A DNA stretch of 64,000 bases from Trichopria drosophilae (Eukaryota; Arthropoda; Insecta; Hymenoptera; Diapriidae), in NCBI GenBank assembly GCA_030407085.1, contig CM059587.1, positions 97,893,001 to 97,957,000 of the forward strand, written 5' to 3'. Shown here piece by piece: positions 1 through 10,592 of this stretch; position 1 is the stretch's first letter; every line of letters starts with the position of its first letter. The notes below the pieces were generated by a model. The model did not search any database. It was not told the origin of the DNA and saw nothing but the letters and a program-made list of their open reading frames with translations. A program made the position numbers and the translations under genes.

Positions 1-6
1 AAGTGA

Positions 7-288
7 ATTACATCAGCGAAGCATGCAAGCTCATATTACCGTTGCCGGAAGCCAAGTAATAAACATTTGTCACTGAGTGTTGGTTACACTGGAATTCACG
101 TATTCCGCATGACAAAGGTTCGTCCGCAAATTTCCATATGCGATTCAGCGGAATGTCAAACTCAAACTCCTACAGAAACAGCACGACAATCAAAAAAGAA
201 TTTAATGACTTCATCAACAACAGATACGAAAGAGGTGTCTTCAAATATTCAATTTCGCAAAAATACGCAAACGAAAGTGATTTTTTAA
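7..288 (+). CDS. candidate 3'-terminal coding fragment, unknown product
   Basis: A frame open from base 7 to a TAA at 286-288 gives about 93 codons at the left edge of the window, so the start of any exon could lie outside. The first ATG in frame is at 109. The predicted C-terminal part is hydrophilic, rich in Ser, Thr, Gln and Lys, with a stretch CQTQTPTETARQ, and looks disordered. No domain is recognised. Base composition here is less AT-rich than the following 1.8 kb, which is why it is worth listing. A competing reading ends at a TAA at 55-57, just before an AATAAA at 57-62 with a GT-rich stretch following, so the left edge could instead be the end of a gene in another frame with a short 3' UTR. 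Function is unknown and the coding call is weak. Confidence 0.2.
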   Translation: MTSAKHASSYYRCRKPSNKHLSLSVGYTGIHVFRMTKVRPQISICDSAECQTQTPTETARQSKKNLMTSSTTDTKEVSSNIQFRKNTQTKVIF

Positions 289-2112
289 AAATTAAAAAAA
301 AATGTTTAGAGCAAGCCTGAATTCAATAGCTCTGTGATATTCGTGTATTCGACGAGAGCAAAATCGTTAAAAATCTTTATTTTGAATTTAATAATGAACA
401 AATCTTACTATATTTAAAACAATCTAGGAAATAATCATGCAAATATTTCTTGGTACAAATCTTCGAAAAAATGGATTACTAAAATTCCATTTACTAAATT
501 CGAGAGCAGATAAAAATTTATTGAAAATTATGATGGTTTAAAATGGAAGACAGACAATCTTTCTATGAAAGTGTAGATTCATTTATTTTACGGTTAAAAT
601 TACAAGTAATTTTTAGTTCAGAAATTTCGTTTCTGAATTACATTTCGAAAGGTAAAATATTCTTAGTTTTTTTAAGTCATGTACATGAAGTTTTACACGT
701 TCTATCGACCACTTGACGACGTTGAATCGCAGTCTGGTTATTTAAAATTTCATACTATTTTTTAATACAATTTTTGAGAAAGCATCGGCATATTGCAGAC
801 GCCATCTTGAATTTAACAAAGTTAATCTCTGATCCTTAAAAAGCGACCCAAAATTTCCTTAAAAACATTTCCATTTTCTTCTATGGATTTTTTACTCTTC
901 GGCGTAGAAAAGGGGATGAGCGATTAGTATCAGTTTTCCATTTCATGCAGGTCAAGGTAGAGTATATTCGAAAAAAAATATCTAAGATTATTTTTGTTAG
1001 ATAAGTGAGTGCATGATTCGATACAGAAAAGCATGAAAAATAAGATTTACTCGTTATCACAACAATATTAGTTTTATTTCGAAACTTATAACGGCAAATT
1101 CAATTGACCGATTCAAAGCAGAAAACATTTCACATGTTTCACAACTCATGTTTTTTTAGTTCATCACTTTATTTTCCTTCAAGATTCATTCATAACGAAT
1201 CAACAGTTTAACATTCTGATTTCTAACTTTTGCAGTGTTTCGCATATTCGTTGATTGCGATTTTGAAACTTTACTATATTTGAAATATTAACAAACCGCG
1301 TATGTGTTCTGAAAAATCATAAACCTTGATTTTCTTATTTTTAAACATTTTTTGAAGGCAATGAATGTAAAAAGAAATCTATTCCAATAAGTTTGGTCTT
1401 TGCTATAACGTTGTGAGATCGGTAAGAATTTTTTTCTTTAAAAAAATAACAAAAATATCAGGAAAATCAGGTGGAAAAAGTTGTTTGAAATTATAAAACC
1501 ACGTTTTCAAAAAAATTTGTTTTGAATTTTTATTTGCTTTTTAAGGAATAGCCGGCATTTTGTCAATTTTAAACTTTTTCGAACATTTTATCTTAAGGCC
1601 CACTCAATTCATTCAGTAATTCTTTCAAGATACTTCGGAAAACTTCACATACTCACTTAGAAAACTTTTTATAAATTTGAATTTTAAAAACGTACATTTT
1701 CCATGTACAATAAATTACCAAAAATACTGGAGAAAATTTGACTATTGTAAGTTCTTTATTAGCGATTTTTTTCTTTTACGTCTGAAAATAATCATGAAGT
1801 ATTATAAAACATTAACAATGAATTGGTGGTGGAAGCATTTTTTGAATTGTGCAAGTGACCTTATATCGTTACAGCGCAGACTAAACTGGAATAGTTTTAA
1901 TTTTGTATTCTTTGTCCGTAAAAGAAAATAAACATTTTTAAAAATGATGTATTTGAGAATTGATGAGAGTTTCATTCCAAATGTTGTAAAATGTCAACAT
2001 TACAATGAAAGAACATACAAACCAAAAAAATGTAAAGAAGAATACTGAGATGTTGATTTTTAAGGAAAATAGAAAATTTGAAAAAATGATCGTTGTAAGC
2101 TGATATAGTTAC
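289..2112. other. AT-rich non-coding stretch
   Basis: No supported gene or recognised repeat is seen. The few short open frames are AT-driven and lack Kozak context, domains or composition change. Confidence 0.5.
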
Positions 2113-3298
2113 TTATCCCATTAACACCGAAAATTATATTTTTTTTACTTCAACTTCAATGAAGTATTGAAAATAATTAACAAGTACTTATCCTACTATT
2201 TTTGAGGTCGCTCTTCAAGATTCCGAGGTGAAAATTGAGTTTTAGCCGACAGGAATACAAATGTAGCATTAAATTTAAAGAAAGTTACAAAAAAATATTC
2301 ATAAATGTTTACTCTTATAAATTTTTCTCGAAATATCAGAATATTGAGGATTTAATGAACAATTGTCAAAAGACAATATTTTAATTTTAAGAAATACCTT
2401 TACTCCCTACGTTGTGGGACGTGGCTTCACGGTTTAAATTTCTTCTGAAAAATTTCTGAATGATGGAACACGCAGTTATTTTCTTAAATTTTAAGAGCGA
2501 CAAGTTTTTCTAAATTATCGAGGAGTATACTGGAATTTTTCTAAATTTTTTAAACGATACTTTTAAACTATTTTTTGACAAGTTCTTAGCATTTTTCTCT
2601 TTGCGATTCTTCCAAAACTTTATATTTCTCGAGGGAAAAACATCATAAAGTAAAATATTTGAAATTAATTTCATCAAAAACTTTTCGAAAAAATTGTAAA
2701 GAATAAAAAAGGCTCAGAATTCATAAAAAATACTCCAATATACAATCTTTTCAAAATCTTATCAAACAATTTTTTAAAAATTTGTTAAATAATTTAAATA
2801 TTAATTTTCTGAAAGTATCATTTAAAAAACTTCCAGTATTTTCTTCGATGATTTTTAATAACTTTTTATTAGATTAGTTAGATTTTCTTTAAAGAAACGT
2901 TTGTTTTTTTTAGTTTCAAAGTCCAGACATTTTTTAAAGAAATTTTCATTATCTTGTAATTTTGAGACCTTTCCAATGAAATAAAGTATAACAGAAAAAT
3001 TTGTTCCTAAGATTCAAATACTTTATGCAACATCGTCTGTAGATTCAATAAAATCCTGATATTCTTATAGTTTGAAAGATATTCATAACACTAAATATTT
3101 CAAAACTTTTAGGATTTTTTACATATTTGCATTTTTTTAAATTTGACGGCATATTGGAATTTCTGATAGCTAAAACTCAATTTCGATCTCAGAATTTTCA
3201 AGGGCAACCTTGAATTTACTAACTTTGATTGTGGTACAAAATACACGATTGAAATTGAAGTAAACATAAATTATTGATTTCAGGCGTTAATGGGTTAT
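2113..3298. mobile_element. piggyBac-like fold-back element, TTAT-flanked copy
   Basis: The element runs 2117-3294 (1178 bp). Its ends are inverted: it starts CCCATTAACACC and ends GGCGTTAATGGG, and the inversion continues inward with mismatches (left block near 2200-2260 matches the right block near 3160-3220 in reverse). Both flanks carry the same four bases, TTAT (2113-2116 and 3295-3298). CCC/GGG ends beside a TTAA-type 4-bp duplication are the hallmark of piggyBac-superfamily transposons. TTAT rather than TTAA on both sides is unusual for them. There is no transposase frame, so it is non-autonomous. It is the same family as 13427-14712. Confidence 0.7.
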
Positions 3299-4211
3299 TC
3301 TCACATACTTACTATGTAATCTGCACTATTGTTACTGGCTAAAACCATTGCATGATGGTCAAATTGCTTTCTTGGATTATAATAAATTAGTATTATTAGC
3401 ACGACTTCAAATGCTACTAATACCAACTACGAACTAGTTGGAAAAAGTACTTGTAAATTTGTGGACATTTTACATTTTTCGGCACTTTTTCATGGAAACG
3501 GGTTTTTTATTTTCAGCATGATTTTCGTATTGAAATCGGACAAAGAGATCCCGGTAAAGTAAGTAAAAAGCCTCCATGGACCTTAAACTTCAATATCTAT
3601 TTGTCAAAATGTCTAAGTTCACTAGATCTATATTTGAAATGACGTTTTGCTGTAAAAATGTTGGTACTATTTCGTGATTTCCATAAATAATGATTCCAAA
3701 ACAAGATTTTCTTGCATAACCTGAAACATTTAACTAAAATTACATTCCAAATAACAAATTATTTATTAATCAACTTTATACATTAAAAAAGGCGGACAAC
3801 AATTTTAATTTATTTTCAATTTTGAGAATCATCTAAGGGCTTTTGGACAGGCGATCACGAATTTTATGTTGAATACTTTCAATTTATAAAGTTGAATAAT
3901 TCATTTGTTATCTAGAATCATGTCTTAAGATGTCAGATTATGCAAGTAAACCTTGTTTTGGAATGGTCATTTAAAGAAAAAAACGAAGTCTACAACATTT
4001 TTACATCGAGCCGCCATATTGGACATACATATCGTGAAATTAACAATTCTAGTACATACATTTTGAAGTTAAGGTTCGTGGACGCGTTTCCTTCACTTCA
4101 TCGAGATCTCCTTATGCGATTTCTATGCAAAAATTTTGCCATTATCATTATCTTTAAGGAATCGGAGATAGAACGCATTATTTGACGAGTTAAAAAATTC
4201 AGAGCGTTCAT
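3299..4211. other. AT-rich non-coding stretch
   Basis: No gene is supported. An 81-codon open frame at 3940-4185 has no recognisable motif and no splice or start context, so it is treated as chance. Confidence 0.45.
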
Positions 4212-5150
4212 TAGTCCAGTCACTATGTACAAAAAAAAGGCTTGAAAAAGACAAAATTCCTAGTAGCAATTTTTTTTTCTAGGTTGTAGGGGACATCGAG
4301 AAAAGCTTAACTCTTATTTTTCAGCACCTGAGAGCGCGTGCTTCTTTTGCTAGACTAAAAAACGTGAAAAAATGAAAATTACGCGTTCGATTCATCGAAC
4401 ATTATTTACAATTTTCGAGGTGCCATAAAAAATAACTTGTACAGCATCATAAAGCCTGTGAAAAATATATATTATATTAATTTTTTTGGCGATAACTCGG
4501 GTTCTATTAAGGCAAAATACTTTTATAATAGCTCATTTTAACGGGTTTTTCCCGCTCTACAAATTATGTTGTATAACTTTTTTTTGATTAATCGATTGTT
4601 TTCGAGATATCGAAGAATTAAGTAAAATAAATGAGATAAATTTTTAGTTTTTTTGCGTTTTACTCGAAAGTTTCGATCGGAAATAAAAAACTTTTCAAAT
4701 AAAAGTTGTAGAGCATAAAAAAATGAACAATTTTCATATATTATACGTTCACTTTTGTTGAAAAATACTCCTTGTAGAGCGCTCTCAAAGTGCGAGTTCC
4801 GCGTCAGCGGCTCAGCGGTGAATCGGTTGTGTCTCTACGCGGCATGAAATCGCTGCGCCTGGGATTTCCGACTTTACTATTATAAAAAATTAATATAATA
4901 TATATTTTTCACAGGCTTTATGATGCTGTACAAGTTATTTTTTATGGCACCTCGAAAATTGTAAATAATGTTCGACGAATCGAACGCGTAATTTTCATTT
5001 TTTCACGTTTTTAAGTCTAGCAAAAGAAGCACGCGCTCTCAGGTGCTGAAAAATGAGAGTTAAGCTTTTCTCGATGTCCCCTACAACCTAGAAAAAAAAA
5101 ATTGCTACTAGGAATTTTGTCTTTTTCAAATGTACATAGTGACTGGACTA
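4212..5150. mobile_element. fold-back element with long terminal inverted repeats and GC-rich core
   Basis: Two arms of roughly 275 bp (4214-4490 and 4880-5148) are near-perfect reverse complements. They begin TAGTCCAGTCACTATGTAC and end GTACATAGTGACTGGACTA. If the outer TA is a target duplication the element is 4214-5148, as expected for Tc1/mariner-type insertion. Similarity continues faintly into GTTCAT outside, so the border is not certain. The core near 4770-4870 is clearly GC-richer than its surroundings. No transposase frame is present, so it is non-autonomous. The family name is unknown to me. Confidence 0.7.
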
Positions 5151-5195
5151 CATGAACTTTTGGCCGGTAATGAGCGAGCATTTCAGTATTAAGAC

Positions 5196-5800
5196 ACTTT
5201 ATCAGGCACTCCTGATTGAAGCCTGGTCAGGTTCTTATCCAGAAGTGTAACGAATTTTTTTATGATTGTCCCTGTTCGGGCCCCATTGTAACGATTTTGT
5301 TATGATTCTGGGATTAAGACTAATTTTTTGGCATGCGTAATTAATTTTATGTAAATAATTATTATTTTATATGGATCGGTGTTTCGCCCAGGTCTGCTCA
5401 CGGACTCGTCAGTTGGGCTATGTGAGCAGACACTGCCCAAGACACGAAACTAATCGTAAATCGTAAAATAAAGGATACTATTCACACATAAGGAACCGCC
5501 ACCGATCCTTAGTGATCTTCTTCGTGACACAAACTAACTGATATTGATCAACCGAGTTGATATTTATACGATTGTCATGCAGGTTTGTAAACAAGCATAA
5601 TAAATATAAACAAAACAATTGAAAGATTCCTTCCCTATCTCTTATTTTTCTTTATATTCCTCTATAATACCTCCACCTCTAAAGCATGGTGCATCATAAC
5701 AAAACACACCGTTACAGAAGTGATACGACATTCCTTATCAGACCCGCCTGATTGTTGCCTGAACAGGGCCTGATTAGTTTTCAGGCAGCCTGGACAGATT
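5196..5800. repeat. GC-rich direct repeat interrupted by the solo LTR
   Basis: Two similar segments lie in direct orientation on either side of the LTR. The left one (about 5199-5232) has TTATCAGGCACTCCTGATTG then GCCTGGTCAGG. The right one (about 5738-5771) has TTATCAGACCCGCCTGATTG then GCCTGAACAGG. Without the LTR they would be about 65-70 bp apart, as in a short tandem repeat. The right side also holds further CCTGATT and CAGGCAGCCTGG variants. Confidence 0.5.
5246..5716. mobile_element. solo LTR of a retrotransposon (471 bp) with 4-bp target duplication
   Basis: The segment begins TGTAACG and ends CGTTACA, which are perfect 7-bp inverted ends of the TG...CA type. It is flanked on both sides by GAAG (5242-5245 and 5717-5720), a 4-bp duplication typical of Ty3/gypsy-type insertions. 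An AATAAA polyadenylation signal lies at 5467-5472. Near the start, TGTAACGA plus a T-rich stretch and ATGATT is repeated about 40 bp further in, a short internal duplication. No second LTR or internal gag-pol sequence is seen, so this is best read as a solo LTR left by recombination. Orientation from the polyadenylation signal would be plus. Confidence 0.65.
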
Positions 5801-6140
5801 TCTGCTCGGTTTACTTATCAATGACAGGAACCAGTAATGATGCCCCAATGTTATGTTCAATCTAGCAAAGACGGTATTTGCATGTCGATCGCTGAAAAAA
5901 TAGATGACCTCATAAGACATTCATGTGATAGCCATAACTAATGTTATAAGTTCTAACACAGAATCGACATTTTATATTTTTTTTTATCAGCAAAATTAGT
6001 GATAATACTCATCTTTAGGCATACTCTCCAGGCCAGACTAGTACCGACTTTTCTCCTGTACTTTACGTCAAAAATCTTCCCAGACAAAGTGCACTTGGGA
6101 AATAATTGTCGAAAAACAATTTTCCCTGGCACATTAGTCA

Positions 6141-6456
6141 CGGTTCGTGCTAACCGTCGTAGGAAAGTTAGCCGCAGGAGTAGAGATACGTTTAACCACG
6201 ACGTCTAATTGCATTGGGATGCTGTATAGGTCGTCCGTTGCACTCTACTGGCAGGTAGTGCGTGATACCACCACGTGGCTGCGCGGATATCGACCAATGA
6301 GGTGAGTCTGGATATGGCAGTCATACCAACGCCAGTAGCGCGCTGCACTCCGCGATATTCGCGTCATACCCACCTTCGTCCCAAAATTCACTGCTACCTG
6401 TCGATTCAGTCAATTCAATAGCAAATAAGTGTTTACAAAAACTCTTTTTTTTCGTG
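6141..6456 (+). promoter_or_regulatory. GC-richer promoter-like island upstream of candidate first exon
   Basis: About 300 bp with many CpG steps stand out from the AT-rich surroundings. They include CGCGATATTCGCG-type palindromic runs and a CCAAT box on the plus strand (GACCAATGAG near 6291). A TCAGTC initiator-like hexamer lies near 6409. An ATG with a usable context follows at 6457. Insect promoters often show this kind of local composition change. No TATA box is evident at the expected distance, and the whole assignment is inference. Confidence 0.35.
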
Positions 6457-6484
6457 ATGGAGCCAACAAAAATCGAAAATTTCG
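6457..6484 (+). CDS. candidate first coding exon, partial gene of unknown identity
   Basis: An ATG at 6457 (context TTCGTGATGG) opens a short frame translating to MEPTKIENF. It runs into a consensus 5' splice site, with G at 6484 followed by GTAAGTA. The exon would end in phase 1. It sits directly after the GC-richer island and is followed by strongly AT-rich sequence, as expected for an intron. Nine codons are too few to name a family, and I found no convincing second exon in the following 7 kb, so the next exon may be far downstream, as is usual for insect first introns. The call rests on start context, donor and composition only. Confidence 0.35.
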
Positions 6485-9400
6485 GTAAGTACTAATAACA
6501 TATAACTTTAGAAGTTGTTTTAAACTCAATTAAACATTTTTTAGTAATCAAAAACTTTTTTAAAAGTTATTTTTAATTTTTATCCATTGTTTAATTTAAG
6601 ACCTTCAAATTTTTATATAATTAAGCAACTTTCTAATTTAAAATAGTTAGAACAAAGTATTATATAAAAACATCAAGTTTAATTAACTTTTTATAGCTCG
6701 TATTCGAAATTTTTAAGTTCCAAAAAGTAGACTAATTAAGAAAACTAACTAATTTAAAGATTATATAACCTGCAGAAACCAACTTATTACTAACTTTTAA
6801 TCGGACTGACATCGTGGCCATTCGAGCTCAGAGACGGCATTAGCTACTCGTTTCGAACTTAATCCTTCCCATTCAAACTTTATTATATTGCTGACGATAT
6901 TTTCAGAATTCTCTAAATAACAGAATTTATCCCCAAGGAATAACGAATGTCTAGTATTCTAAAAAAGAATAAAGTCTTTAAACGAACATCCTTCTAAAAG
7001 TAAAATTCATTTCATTTTTATTCCACACGTCATCCATTCCTATCTGTATTAAATTAATCCGTCGAATTTTTGTGTCTTCAGTTTAATTAAATGGAATTTA
7101 AAAATATGGGTTTTTATTTTAGAATAGCAGTAGAAAAATTTATGAAACTGGGTTAAAAATCTATTCTTTTTCTTAACAATGGCAAATGTTATTTCCAATT
7201 AGGGTCGGATTTAGCTTTCTTAACTTATTTTCGTTTTCCACTCATTATATTTCCTTCTTGTTACATCAAGTTACAATGTTTGAACAAAGCTATTATAAAC
7301 TCACGTAAAACAAAACTGTTTCCAAAGTCTTCCGTCGAAGGTTTCCTTGAGAGACTGGTTTTCTTTACCGGAGATGTTATTCGATTTATCGTCAAGCTCC
7401 GGGCTTGCTTAAATGAAGTAATACAGCACAGAAGAAAACCACATTATATTTACAAATGTTTCGTGTCATTTTCTTTACGTTTTAACGTATTTACCAACAA
7501 AAATTAGAAAATAAATATTTTTATAAACACGTTATTTGAAACGTTTGTAAAATTCGCGAATATTTCCTTTGTTTCTACGTTATAACTCCTTCCACTTTAC
7601 TCTTGCATACCTTGTTTCATTTTCCATTGTCTGAGTATTTTTAGATTGCATTGTAATGGATGGTTCATTCGTTTCATTTATTTCAATCAATTTGTGCTTT
7701 CATTCATTTCATTCACTTGAAGAAATAGAGGACATGTCACGTGTAAACCTAATGTACTAATGATATATAGTAAACCAATTGTTACATTTATGATCTGGTG
7801 TGAAAATTAAAATTACGTAAAAAATCTTGGTTTTTAAACGATGCTAATGGAATTGCTTTTAGCGTTTTGATCTTTCTCTCCATTAAATCGTTCATAGCAC
7901 GAAATGTGTTTCGGCAAAAAATGAAAAAGTAGGTAAAAATGATTGACGTGAATGTCCATGATTCAATAATTGATGTCTGAGCATGTTCCTTTTTATTTTG
8001 ATCTGTCCTGTGAGAAAAGTGCTTAAATCCATGCTGTAATATATAAAGCATTTAATAGAAATGCTAAAAGAATATTTTTTATCAAATGATGCCAAACTTT
8101 TTCTTTTGATTCCACATAAAGAAAAAATTGTTTTTTTCAAATAAATATTGCAATTTCAAAGATAAATTTACTTGAATAGTCACAAGGAATAAGGAAATAT
8201 TATCTTAATATCATCTAAAGTCAGATTTACTAAAAAGGAGCAAAATTTTGTTAACACTAATAACGTATTTTCTTGAGGCAAAATATTCTTTTACTCGCGA
8301 CTACTAAAAAAAATATCCACTTGAGTACAGTAAAATGTTTAATTTCAATTTTACTTATATGTGCTTGAAGAGACTTGGAAATGTAACAACTTTGACCATT
8401 GAAATGATAACATTTAATTTTTGTAATACTTTTAGAGCATATTTTAGATTTCCCATTTTAAAGCGAGAAGAAAATGAGTTAGAAAAATATTATGTGACAT
8501 CAATTTTATGCATTTTTGAATACTCTTTCAAGTAAAAATCTTAATTTTCAGACATATAAATAAAATGAGGGTAAAAAATGTAATTTAATTTTTTAAGTCA
8601 CTTTTTCGATCTGTATGTACCCTCCAAATATGCAAACAAAAATACATGAAAATATCTTTCTCAATTATGAAATTACTAGAAAATGCAGAACTCGTAGGCA
8701 GCTAATATAAACGAAAAATCAGTTGAAACCGCGCAGTTTGAAAAGAAGACCCCTGGATTATATGTAAATAAATATAAAGCAGGGGCCATCATACTCACAA
8801 ATTCAATCTCCCTTCAACTAGAGTGGATCCAAACAATTTTTTTTATCCACAAGAATTTAATTCTCTTTTGGATAAGAGTATAATAATTATGATTAGTAAT
8901 GTTTACCTTTGTGAAAAACTGTAACAAGCGTGGTTAACCAATTTTTCGAGTTTCTTGCGAAATTCAAGTTCTTTTTGTTATTTTATTCAGAGTTTTTCAT
9001 GAAATATTGTGATATTTTAAGAATTCAGAATCTTCAGTACATTGTGTAATTGTAATATTCTGCTGTATTCGGCGTTAGTATTACCTAAAACCCGTTAATG
9101 TGATCCAAAAATTGTGGCCCGCTTGACATGGAACGACGTGCCACATGTACCGCATTTATTATCTTAATTTTTTTGAATATTCCAGATATATTTTATTAAT
9201 TTTATATAGCATATCTATCTAGATTCTTCGAAGTCTATGTTACTATAATGTGCTGAAGAGTATGAATAATTTCTTTACTTATATGTGTGTCATACACAAT
9301 TGTTACATAAAAAAAATAGAGTGTGAAATTTGTTCATAGTTTTATAAGACAATTAAAAAAAAATGAAAAATATCGAAAATGAATTTTTTATTGACCCATA

Positions 9401-9996
9401 GATTCACAAATTTTTTCATGAATCCTTAGACTACCTATGAATTAAAAAATTTGATCAGAATGCCGTATACCTAAAAAAGGTTAAATAGCAACATTAATTT
9501 ATTCTGCAAAATTATCATATTATATACTAATACACATTCTTTCCGAAATTGCCTCTTTCGTGTTTTTGAATAGAACAATATGGATACAATTATAGGAATT
9601 TAAATAATAATTTTGAAAATATGTACTCAAGTATAAATAAGAAACATTTAGACTTTTTATATAATAAATAGGCGTTCGTCACGATAACATGATTAAACTT
9701 AAGAAATGTGGAATTTTGGGATCTTTTTCAGATTCTTATAAGAATGTTCTTTATAACTTTCTTAAGACTTTATAAGATCTCTGTTGCCATTCTTCGTGCT
9801 TTAAAAATGATCAGAATAAATTTTCAATGCCTTTTACAGATCTTTTAAAATCATACTCGGGATGTTTTATGTAATTTCTTATATTGAAATGTTAAAACCA
9901 TTATTTAAAAGCTGATGTAACAATGTAACTTATTCTTTTAAAAATTTAGCTGTAATAACTCATCGTGTTTTTTTCCAAATTATTGCACATATTTTG
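6485..9996. other. AT-rich stretch, possible first intron
   Basis: No gene is supported. It would be intronic if the 6457 exon is real. Open frames at 7280-7507 and 7788-8140 are short, without domains, and overlap on both strands. I treat them as chance. Confidence 0.4.
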
Positions 9997-10592
9997 CACA
10001 GAGAAGATAACGGGTTAATGGAACCGTGAAAAAAGGTACAAGAGTTCGTAATGTAACATAACAGTTCATGAAACATGAAAAATAATAATTCATATTAAGT
10101 AAAAGTAATTTTACAATTTCGAATACTATAATTATCTTGAACAACCTATATAGTCCAGTCCCGGTATATTTGCGCCTCGTTATATTTACGTCCCACCATA
10201 ATTACCCGTTTCCGTTTCGTTATATTTTCCTGTCGCCGCTCTCTGGGGGAAAAACCCCACTTTACCAGTTTCGGGCCCAGGGGCCTGTTGTAACGTCACG
10301 AACATAACGTGACTATAGGGAGTGGGGGAAACAGCTCTCCCCTCCTTTTGATAAATATAACGAGTCGGAAGGGGAAGGCGAGGAAAGGAGCAGGTAATAT
10401 ACCCTGACTCTACTGTAATTATAATTATTAAAAATTAATAGATATTAAAACTTTTAATAAATTTTATTTAATTTATTTTACAATTCAGCAATATTTAATG
10501 CGAGTGTTTAATTGTAAAATTAAGGTACATTTCAGGTTATGTACGATGATGAATATTTCAGTACTTAAAAACGGTAAACGGAATCATCGTTG
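9997..10592. mobile_element. decayed MITE copy, split by a pogo-like MITE
   Basis: The left part (9997-10060) has CACAGAGA then TTAATGGAACCGTGAAAAA, which parallels the left end of the hairpin MITE at 32614. After the inserted element, 10525-10592 has TACATTTCAGGTTATGT and a following AGTAC...GGTAAAC stretch matching 32845-32905. The right terminus is not recognisable. The two matching parts on either side of 10151-10415 show that the pogo-like element inserted into an older copy. Confidence 0.45.
10151..10415. mobile_element. pogo/Tigger-like MITE, copy 1
   Basis: A GC-rich 265-bp block in AT-rich DNA. The right end is GACTCTACTG followed by TA. The left end, TAGTCCAGTCCCGGTATA, is a mutated form preceded by TA. 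Its reverse complement matches copy 2 at 35759-36006 over most of its length, including CGTTATATTTA, GTTCGTGAC and CAGGCCC blocks. CAGT-type ends with a TA duplication are typical of pogo-group Tc1/mariner elements. It has no coding capacity. It lies inside an older MITE. Confidence 0.65.

Noticed and set aside
5953..6208. Overlapping 62- and 69-codon frames on opposite strands
   Set aside because: They mirror each other in a stretch without start context. The better gene hint is the ATG and donor at 6457-6490.
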